A stretch of 64,000 nt of DNA. It comes from JBNKFV01 sp050289485 (GTDB lineage: Bacteria; Pseudomonadota; Gammaproteobacteria; Pseudomonadales; Cellvibrionaceae). Shown piece by piece: positions 1-6,919 of this stretch. Each line of letters begins with the position of its first letter. The first letter of the stretch is position 1. A model generated the notes under the pieces. That model had not been told where the DNA came from, made no database searches, and saw only the letters and a list, made by a program, of their open reading frames with translations. The translations under genes were made by a program, and so were the position numbers. The stretch covers positions 1-64,000 of the forward strand of contig JBNKFV010000015.1 of the NCBI GenBank assembly GCA_050289485.1. The letters are read 5' to 3'.

Positions 1-7
1 AAAGCCA

Positions 8-247
8 ATGAGCGGAATCACACTCCAAAAAGCAAATGCCATTATCGAAGGTGCTTTCGCCAAAGGCGAACAGGCAGGCTTCAAAACACTCAGCGTAGCG
101 GTGCTGGATGCTGGCGGACATTTAATCGCTTTCCAACGCGGGGATTGAGCATCCTTTGCGCGTTCGCAGATCGCAATCGGCTCGGATAATAAGGAGATTG
201 CAGTACTAGCAGGAATCGCCGCAACGGATTGGGCCGCGCAGACCTAA
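8..247 (+). pseudogene. DUF336 (GlcG/HbpS-like) gene, disrupted
   Basis: From the ATG at 8 the frame reads about 46 residues matching the start of the DUF336 (GlcG/HbpS-like) family, including the signature VAVLDAGGHLIAF. It then meets TGA at 146-148 where the family has a glycine codon (GGA to TGA would explain it). The same frame continues recognisably (ASFARSQIAIGS) until TAA at 245-247. DUF336 proteins are usually about 130-145 residues, so the C-terminal half is also missing or scrambled. I read it as a decayed gene. It could instead be the edge of a longer rearrangement extending left of the window. Confidence 0.6.
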
Positions 248-308
248 AAGTTTATTCGCCGAATAGCATTCAGAAAGAGACTGCTTCTCTGATACGGGGG
301 CAAGTCCT

Positions 309-572
309 GAGCGCATCTACCGTGTTGTCTCGCAGTCCATCGGTACCACCTACGAAAAACTCCAAACGTTGGAAGAACCCCCGTTGGCGCATGTCAACTA
401 CACTGCATGCTATGTATAATCGCTCACTGAACTAGGTCTGGTGCAATTCAGCTACGCCCAGCGCAATACGCCCAATGCATTAGTTGTTGCGCCGATCATT
501 GATGGGTTCGCCCTCTGCGGAAATTGTCTGTTTGCCGTTCATATTATTTTTTACAAAGAGAGAATCGCATGA
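309..572 (+). pseudogene. Degraded unidentified reading frame
   Basis: One frame with protein-like composition runs from 309 to the TGA at 570-572, broken by a single TAA at 417-419. It starts ERIYRVVSQSIGTTYEKLQ and continues SLTELGLVQFSYAQRNTP after the stop. No start codon or family was recognised. With the broken DUF336 gene just before it, this suggests a decayed operon upstream of the IclR gene. The call rests on open-frame length and composition only. Confidence 0.25.
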
Positions 573-1336
573 GTGAAGAAAAAGATCGCGGCTCAGGTAT
601 GCGCTCCATCACTCTGCTAAAGCTCATTGCTGAAAGTGACAGCACGTTCACGTTGACTAGTCTCGCCTCAAGGGCTTCGCTTCCACCCAGCACTGTTCAT
701 CGTATCCTGCAGCCATTCCTTCATGCAGGATTGGTCGAACGCTCGGAGGGGCAGGCATATGCTATCGGCAGCGAGTTCATCAGAATAGCGTCGCTCGTAT
801 TAGGGCGCGTGGATGCCGGTACGCTTGCTCGGCCAATACTCCGACGATTGTGGAGCGAGTGGGAAGAAACCTGTTCACTCTGCGTTTACAAACCTGCCAG
901 GTCTATCGCTGTGGTGATGGAGACGCTACCAACACCGCATCCCCTGCGCTTTGTGATAGAGCCGTTCACGGAAATCTCGCTCAGCTGGGGCTCGCTGGGT
1001 CAATCCATTCTGGCCGCACTCCCGGCCACAGAAGCTGAAATTGCCATGCAACAAACCGGACTGGGTCCACTCAGCGGCCTGCCTCCGCCGACTCCCGAGG
1101 AGATGGCTGACATAATCACCAACGTTCGTGAGCAGGGCTTTGCGTATTACCGCAATGAACAAGTCGACGCTGCAGGCGTTGCGGCAGTCGTGTATCGAGG
1201 TGACGGTAGTGTCCTTGGCAGTATCGGTATAACTGCACCGGCACAAAGATTGCGACCAGAGCTGGTACCCGCGATGGCTCTAGCGGTGAAGGCGGCGGCG
1301 AAGGAGCTTTCGGAGATGCTTGGCTATCAAGAGTAA
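569..1336 (+). CDS. IclR family transcriptional regulator
   Basis: A 255-residue regulator with the IclR layout. It has an N-terminal winged helix-turn-helix (about residues 8-65, LASRASLPPSTVHRILQPF) and a C-terminal GAF-like effector domain (about 80-250). IclR proteins usually bind aromatic or small organic acid metabolites and control the neighbouring catabolic genes. The ATG at 569 is preferred because AAAGAGAG lies just upstream; an in-frame start at 524 would add 15 unlikely residues. The genes immediately upstream are broken, so the regulator may have lost its local target. The effector cannot be inferred. Confidence 0.85.
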   Translation: MSEEKDRGSGMRSITLLKLIAESDSTFTLTSLASRASLPPSTVHRILQPFLHAGLVERSEGQAYAIGSEFIRIASLVLGRVDAGTLARPILRRLWSEWEETCSLCVYKPARSIAVVMETLPTPHPLRFVIEPFTEISLSWGSLGQSILAALPATEAEIAMQQTGLGPLSGLPPPTPEEMADIITNVREQGFAYYRNEQVDAAGVAAVVYRGDGSVLGSIGITAPAQRLRPELVPAMALAVKAAAKELSEMLGYQE

Positions 1337-1484
1337 GCTGCACAACCCGACACGGGTAAGACGGGAGGGTTAATGTTTGGGAGATGGTTGGCCAGTTCTT
1401 TAGTCAGTGGTGAGTGAGATAGCTCGCCTACATAGAAGGCCCCACCGGAAACCGGGTTTGGCTGCTTAACAGTCTGACAATAAC

Positions 1485-1520
1485 CCATAAAAAAAGCCCT
1501 CACGATGAGGGCTTTTTTTA
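1485..1520. terminator. Bidirectional rho-independent terminator
   Basis: The stem AGCCCTCA/TGAGGGCT with a 3-nt loop is flanked by A and T runs on both sides. It sits 21 nt past the argS stop on the minus strand and can also stop transcription arriving from the IclR side. Confidence 0.85.
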
Positions 1521-1540
1521 TGGGTGGCGGTTGGACGCCG

Positions 1541-3277
1541 TTACATTTTTTCCATCACTTCAATACCCAGCAGATTCAGACCGGCTGCCAGTACGGTAGC
1601 CGTCGCATCGCTGAGCTGTAAGCGGCTGTTGCGTACGTTTTCGGCTACGTCGTCTTTGAGGATGGGGCACGCCTCGTAAAAACTCATAAATAGGCTGGCG
1701 AGGTCGTACAAATAGCTACACAGCACATGCGGGAACGCGTCGCGGGTAACCTGATCAATGGCTTCGGCAAATTGCAGCAGCTTTAACGCCAACGCGATTT
1801 CCTGCTCGGTTTGCAGTTGCAGGCTATCGGTTAATGTATTGGGATCAATACCCGCGCGGCGGAAAATACTGCGAATACGGGTGTAGGCGTATTGCAGGTA
1901 AGGCGCGGTATTGCCTTCGAAGCTGAGCATAGCGTCCCAGCTGAAGATGTAGTCATTACTGCGGGTTTTGGAGAGATCCGCGTATTTCACTGCACCAATA
2001 CCTACCTTGCGGGCAATATCGGCTTGTTCATTGCTGGTGAGGTCGGGATTCTTTTCAGCAACCAGTTTGGCGGCGCGCTCAATGGCTTCGTCGAGCAGGG
2101 CAGCCAGTTTTACGGTGCCGCCACTGCGGGTTTTAAACGGCTTACCGTCTTCTCCGTTCATGGTGCCAAAGCCGTGATGTTCCAGCTGTACCTGCGGGCT
2201 AACAAAGCCAGCTTTGCGGGCCAGGGTAAATACCTGCTGCATATGCAGCGATTGGCGCGCGTCAATAAAATACATAATGCGGTTAGCGTGCAGCTGGTTT
2301 ACGCGATAGCGCAGTGCGGCCAAGTCGGTGGTGGCGTAGAGAAAGCCACCGCCTTGCTTTTGCACAATCACTGGGCTGGGGTTGCCTTCTTTGTCGGCGA
2401 GTTCGTCGAGAAACACCACCAGTGCGCCTTGGTCTTCTACCGCCAGCTTTTGTTGTTTGAGTTCGTCTATCAGCACGGCGAGGTCGTCGTTGTAGGCGCT
2501 TTCGCCACGCACGTCGTTGCGGCTGAGTGAAATATTCAGTTTTTGATAAATCTCTTCGCTGTGTTGCAGCGAAATATCACGAAATTTTTGCCACAGGTTA
2601 AGAATGTTGGCATCACCTGATTGCAGTTTTACCACATAGTCACGCGCTTTGTTGGCAAACGCTTCGTCTTCATCAAAGTGTTTTTTCGATTGCTGATAAA
2701 AGCCTTCCAGGTCTTGCAGGGCGAAGGTGGCTTCTTCGCCACTGGTGAGCTGCTGTTCCAGCTCGGCAATCAGCATTCCAAACTGGGTGCCCCAGTCGCC
2801 CACGTGGTTTTGGCGCACGACGGTATTACCGGTAAATTCCAGCGCGCGCACGATAGCGTCACCAATAATCGTGGAACGCAGGTGGCCCACGTGCATTTCT
2901 TTGGCGAGGTTCGGCGATGAATAATCTACCACCACAGTTTCGGGGGTGTGGGTACGCAGGCCAAAGGCTTGGCTGGTTTGCTGCTGTTGCAGCGCTGTGG
3001 CCAGCCAGGCGGGGCTTACATGAATATTGATAAAGCCGGGCCCGGCTATGTCGATCTGGCTGGCAATGTCGTCGAGTTGCAGGTTATCTACGATGGTTTG
3101 CGCCAAATTGCGTGGGTTGGTTTTCATCGCCTTTGCGGCTGCCATGGCACCATTGGCCTGATAGTCGCCAAAACCAGCTTTTTTACTGGGAGCAACGTGC
3201 GGGCCGTACTCGGCAGGAATGCCCGCTGCCAGCATGGCAGATTGGACTCGGTCAGATAAAAGGGTGCGAATATTCAT
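1541..3277 (-). CDS. argS: Arginyl-tRNA synthetase
   Basis: A 578-residue class Ia synthetase that charges tRNA-Arg with arginine in the cytoplasm. The N-terminal Add-1 domain (about 1-110) is followed by the catalytic Rossmann fold with the HIGH-type motif HVGH in SPNLAKEMHVGHLRST. A DALR-type anticodon-binding domain at the C-terminus (about 455-578) ends in the usual EVMEKM. The canonical KMSK is replaced by FKTRSGGTVKL, as in most ArgS proteins. The ATG at 3277 gives the family-typical start MNIRTLLSD; a GTG nine bases upstream would add three residues. The gene is followed by a strong terminator. Confidence 0.97.
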   Translation of the reverse strand: MNIRTLLSDRVQSAMLAAGIPAEYGPHVAPSKKAGFGDYQANGAMAAAKAMKTNPRNLAQTIVDNLQLDDIASQIDIAGPGFINIHVSPAWLATALQQQQTSQAFGLRTHTPETVVVDYSSPNLAKEMHVGHLRSTIIGDAIVRALEFTGNTVVRQNHVGDWGTQFGMLIAELEQQLTSGEEATFALQDLEGFYQQSKKHFDEDEAFANKARDYVVKLQSGDANILNLWQKFRDISLQHSEEIYQKLNISLSRNDVRGESAYNDDLAVLIDELKQQKLAVEDQGALVVFLDELADKEGNPSPVIVQKQGGGFLYATTDLAALRYRVNQLHANRIMYFIDARQSLHMQQVFTLARKAGFVSPQVQLEHHGFGTMNGEDGKPFKTRSGGTVKLAALLDEAIERAAKLVAEKNPDLTSNEQADIARKVGIGAVKYADLSKTRSNDYIFSWDAMLSFEGNTAPYLQYAYTRIRSIFRRAGIDPNTLTDSLQLQTEQEIALALKLLQFAEAIDQVTRDAFPHVLCSYLYDLASLFMSFYEACPILKDDVAENVRNSRLQLSDATATVLAAGLNLLGIEVMEKM

Positions 3278-3310
3278 GCAACTCACTGTTTGATTGGCTG
3301 TACACGTGAA

Positions 3311-3403
3311 ATACCACTTAAGGTGGTATGACGGTTGGGGCAGGGAATTTTACCGGCTAAGGGAAGATTATCAACTGTGGCGCCGGTGAGCCATGGCTCA
3401 CCG
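3311..3403. other. Two inverted repeats between argS and the chemoreceptor gene
   Basis: The short region between the argS start and the chemoreceptor stop holds a 7-bp stem at 3311-3317/3323-3329 (ATACCAC/GTGGTAT). It also holds a perfect 20-bp palindrome at 3384-3403 centred on CCATGG. Neither is followed by a clear T run in the minus direction. They may be weak terminators of the chemoreceptor transcript or operator sites near the argS promoter. Confidence 0.4.
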
Positions 3404-3427
3404 TTATTAAATGATCGTTAGCAGGTT

Positions 3428-5038
3428 CTATATCTTAAAGTTATTCACGTTGTCGGTAAGCTGGCGGACCAGTTGCAGCATGTTACTGCCAGCGGCGACG
3501 CTGCGTTTAGATGATTCATTACTGTCTGCAGCCTGGCTTTGAATCTGATTAAAGTTACTATTAATGCCCTGTATTACCTGGCTTTGTTCTTCTGCCGCCG
3601 CCGCAATCTGCAGCGACATTTGGGTAATGTTGGAAATACTGTGGGATATCAGCTGGAAGCCTTGCCCTGCCGTTGCCGATGCCTCCACTGCTTCTTTAGC
3701 CGTGGCTGCGTTTTGGGTAATGGCTTGTACCGCACGCTTTACTTCGCTTTGCAGGTTTTCCAGAGTGACTTGAATTTCACGGGTTGAGTCTTGTGTGCGA
3801 CTTGCCAGTGTGCGTACTTCGTCGGCCACCACAGCGAAACCCCGGCCCTGTTCGCCAGCGCGGGCAGCTTCAATGGCCGCATTTAACGCCAGCAGGTTGG
3901 TTTGCTCGGCAATGGCCCTGATGACGTCGAGCACCGTGGTGGCATTGTTGGCCTGATTCTCCAACGCATTGATCATACCGGCGGCACTGGTGAGTTCGCG
4001 TTCCAGCCTATTGAGTATCTCAGTGGCTTTTTCGAGTTCGGTACTGCTGGTAGCACTGATGCGGTCAGCTTCGCTGGTTTGTTCTGCCGTGTTTGAGGTG
4101 TTGGTGGCCACTTCGTGAATGGCATGGGTGATTTCTTCGATAGAGCTTACGGCTTCTTGCAGGGTTTTACTTTGGCGGTTGGTGAGTTGTTGCGCGTTGC
4201 TGGTTTCTGTCGACATACTTTTGGCCGATGTATCCAGTTGCTCGGTGCAGTACTTAATGTTGGTAACAATAGATTGTAGCTTGGCCATAAACTGGTCGAA
4301 ATGGTTGGCCAGTTGGCCCAGTTCGTCTTTGCGGGTGAGGTTAAGGCGTGGGCGCAGATCGCCGTCACCGTTGGCAATAGCGTTCAGGCGTTGGCGGATA
4401 ATAATAATCGGTTTAGCGATAGTGCCGGGTAAAAACAGCAGCGACAGGGCAAGGGTGATGATCATGATACCGGCGAGGGTAAAGTCAATGCTGCGCCCGG
4501 CAGCGATATCGGCTTCAAGTGTTTTCGTGACCTTTTGTACATCTTGCCGGTATTGTTCTGATTTTGTATCGAGTATATCGCGTGCAGCGTCGAAGGCTTG
4601 TTTGCTATCGGTACGATTAAGGGCAATAGCTTGAATGGTATCGTCGGCACTTTTTACCGCGATAACGTCGTTGCTAACGCGGCGCCATTTGGCTAATGCA
4701 TTAATGATGATACTGGTGTCTCCGCCTTCCATGGTGATGGCTTTTTCGGCGCGCTCCAGTGCCTGGTCCATGTTGTCTTGGCGTTCGGCTTGCAAGTTTG
4801 GTGTTACCGCCTCGTGCACCATGCTTTGCTCGGCAATCCACGCCTGGTGTAAATCTCGGTCAGCTTCGAGTATCAGTGTAAGCTGGCGTACGAGTTGCTC
4901 AGAGATGACTTTGGCATCTTCGTTAATACGGTTTTGCGAGTGGTAGTTAAGCCCAAAGCTAACGACATAAGCGGCTAATAAAATGCTGATCGGAATCGAG
5001 ATTTTCCAGCGGATGGTGAGGTCGTTATACCAGTTCAT
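3428..5038 (-). CDS. Methyl-accepting chemotaxis protein, transmembrane
   Basis: A 536-residue membrane chemoreceptor. One membrane segment lies near residues 12-30 and a second near 185-207. Between them is a periplasmic helical region of about 150 residues of the four-helix-bundle type. A HAMP domain (about 208-262) and the cytoplasmic signalling coil follow. The conserved hairpin tip is present (IRAIAEQTNLLALNAAIEAA, then GRGFAVVADEVRTLA) and would contact CheW/CheA. The ligand is unknown. It follows the periplasmic binding-protein gene by about 160 nt in the same direction, so the two could form a sensing pair, but this is inference from position only. Confidence 0.92.
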   Translation of the reverse strand: MNWYNDLTIRWKISIPISILLAAYVVSFGLNYHSQNRINEDAKVISEQLVRQLTLILEADRDLHQAWIAEQSMVHEAVTPNLQAERQDNMDQALERAEKAITMEGGDTSIIINALAKWRRVSNDVIAVKSADDTIQAIALNRTDSKQAFDAARDILDTKSEQYRQDVQKVTKTLEADIAAGRSIDFTLAGIMIITLALSLLFLPGTIAKPIIIIRQRLNAIANGDGDLRPRLNLTRKDELGQLANHFDQFMAKLQSIVTNIKYCTEQLDTSAKSMSTETSNAQQLTNRQSKTLQEAVSSIEEITHAIHEVATNTSNTAEQTSEADRISATSSTELEKATEILNRLERELTSAAGMINALENQANNATTVLDVIRAIAEQTNLLALNAAIEAARAGEQGRGFAVVADEVRTLASRTQDSTREIQVTLENLQSEVKRAVQAITQNAATAKEAVEASATAGQGFQLISHSISNITQMSLQIAAAAEEQSQVIQGINSNFNQIQSQAADSNESSKRSVAAGSNMLQLVRQLTDNVNNFKI

Positions 5039-5197
5039 AATGTGCCTTATAGTGTAGTGTTGGCTTGCGAACGTAGGCTAAAACTGTGCTGATAGTGGAA
5101 TCGCGTGTGCGCCGCGTTGCGGCAGCTGCGCATAACGGCTGTATGTTGGGTGTTCCTCCTGTTTACAGTGTATATATCGGTATGTTATTGCGCCACT

Positions 5198-5980
5198 TTA
5201 TTGGTCAAATTCTGGAGGGTTGAGGTGGTAAGTCTGCAGTAATGTTCCGTAAGCCTGTGTGTGCTGGTAAGCCACCAACGCTTTGGTAAAGGCTGACGCC
5301 AGTGCCGATGCCTTGGGGTGGTTGCGTGAAAATGCCATATAGATGGGGCCGTGATAAACCGGATTAGCAAAATGCGCGGTGGCGTTGGCAGGCAAGATAT
5401 CCCGTGTGTAGTAGCGTAACGTTTCCAGGTTGCTGAGTACGGCATCTACCCGCTCTGCCACCAGTAGTTTGGCCAAGTGTTGGTCGTTGTCGGCTTCTAT
5501 TTTTCTAAAGGATGGGGCATCAAGCAACGCGTCGCCGTAGTAATAGCCGCGCACACCGCCAATACGATAGTTTTGTTTAATGGTATCAAGTTCGGTTTCT
5601 TGCAGAATAGGGTTGTCGGCCAATGCAACCAAATAAATGTCTTCAAATACATGGGGTACGCTGGTGTAGACCACGCTGGGCGAGCGCGAGCGCGTGTTAA
5701 ACAGGGTGCAGGCCATGTCTGCCTGGCCGCTTTCAAGGTTGGCTAGTACCCGTGAAAAGGGCATTTTGACAAATTCCAGGTCGTAGCCCAATTGGCTGGC
5801 CAGGGTTTGGCAAACATCAATCGATACGCCTTGCCAGCGCTGCGCGGTGCGGTCGTAATAATAGAAGGGCCGGTAGTCAGTTTCGCCCAGAGCGACTCTG
5901 AGTGTGGTATTAGCGTGAAGTGTTAAACTACTTATGCTGAACAGTACTGCGATAACCAAGCGGGTAGTCGCTTTGATCAT
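5198..5980 (-). CDS. Orphan periplasmic solute-binding protein (SBP family 3)
   Basis: A 260-residue exported protein with a signal peptide of about 23 residues ending at LHA. Two-lobed SBP_bac_3 features follow (LRVALGETDYRPFYYYD near the mature N-terminus, then GVSIDVCQTLASQLGY and a QADMACTLF segment). This family binds amino acids or similar small molecules in the periplasm. No ABC permease or ATPase gene is nearby. It lies 43 nt after the transglutaminase-like gene on the same strand and before a chemoreceptor gene, so it may serve signalling or capture of a product rather than classical import. Confidence 0.82.
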   Translation of the reverse strand: MIKATTRLVIAVLFSISSLTLHANTTLRVALGETDYRPFYYYDRTAQRWQGVSIDVCQTLASQLGYDLEFVKMPFSRVLANLESGQADMACTLFNTRSRSPSVVYTSVPHVFEDIYLVALADNPILQETELDTIKQNYRIGGVRGYYYGDALLDAPSFRKIEADNDQHLAKLLVAERVDAVLSNLETLRYYTRDILPANATAHFANPVYHGPIYMAFSRNHPKASALASAFTKALVAYQHTQAYGTLLQTYHLNPPEFDQ

Positions 5981-6022
5981 GCCATGTGCTCCCTGTTGTT
6001 TAGCCTCGGTTATCCTAGGCGC

Positions 6023-6919
6023 TCAAAGTCGTGCTACATCTACCGACACTTTTAATGTAGGTGCGCTGCCGCCACCAAAGATCACACCCTTTACCGGGGT
6101 TACATCATAATAGTCACGACCGAGCGCCGTCACAATATGCTGTATACCCGCAAGGGTATTATTCGTGGGATCGTATTCTATCCAGCCTTGTTCTGGCGAG
6201 TAGTAAGCAATCCAGGCATGGGTGGCATCGACACCGGTGAGTTTCTCCTGGCCGGGTGGTGGTAGGGTTTCTATATAGCCGGATACATATTGGGCGGGAA
6301 TACCCATGGCGCGCAGGCAAGCAACTTGCAAGTGGGCAAAGTCCTGGCATACGCCACGTTTGTGTTCAAGCACATCGTTTAGAGGAGTTGCGACGGTGGT
6401 GAAACCGGGGTCGTATTTGAAGTCGGTAAAGATGCGCTCGGTCAGTTCGCGCACGCAGTCGTCGAGGGCGCGCTCTGGTGCAAACGAGGTTTGGGCGTAG
6501 GTTTTAATGGCATCGGTAACCCTTACCATGGGTGAGTTGAGGGTAAATTCGCGGGCTTCCAGCACATCCATGTTCTCACCACGGGCCAACTGTTCCAGTG
6601 CCTCGCGGTAGGTGATGCCCAGTGCCAGTGTCATGCTGGGGCTGCTTTCCTGCATATCTACTTCGCTTTCAGCGGTGATTGTCAGGCGCTTGTGAGGTTT
6701 CTGAATTTCAAAGTGGTAGGCCACGTTGCCAAAGTAGTCGGTGCGTTGGTTGGTCACGGCGGTAAACGGGGTAATGCTGATGCGGTTAGACAGGCATTGT
6801 TGGCGGCCAGTGGTACGTGGCATCAGGTTGGCCAGGTTGTAGCAATGGGTTACCCGGTTGGCGTACTGGTAGGTGGTGATATGTCGGATTCTAAAACGCA
6901 TGGTGTAGGTAGGCCCCAT
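6023..6919 (-). CDS. Transglutaminase-like cysteine protease/transferase
   Basis: A cytoplasmic protein of 298 residues. An N-terminal bacterial transglutaminase-associated beta domain (about 7-95) precedes the transglutaminase core. The catalytic triad can be seen as Cys in KRGVCQDFAHL, His in DATHAWIAYY and Asp in WIEYDPTNN. The start ATG overlaps the stop of the upstream ATP-grasp gene as TAATG, with GGGG eight bases before it, so translation is probably coupled. A second ATG at 6901 (MRFRIRHITTYQY) fits homologues equally well. In predicted peptide-modification operons this family accompanies permuted ATP-grasp and alpha-E proteins and may cleave or transfer the peptide product. The substrate is unknown. 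Confidence 0.88.
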   Translation of the reverse strand: MGPTYTMRFRIRHITTYQYANRVTHCYNLANLMPRTTGRQQCLSNRISITPFTAVTNQRTDYFGNVAYHFEIQKPHKRLTITAESEVDMQESSPSMTLALGITYREALEQLARGENMDVLEAREFTLNSPMVRVTDAIKTYAQTSFAPERALDDCVRELTERIFTDFKYDPGFTTVATPLNDVLEHKRGVCQDFAHLQVACLRAMGIPAQYVSGYIETLPPPGQEKLTGVDATHAWIAYYSPEQGWIEYDPTNNTLAGIQHIVTALGRDYYDVTPVKGVIFGGGSAPTLKVSVDVARL

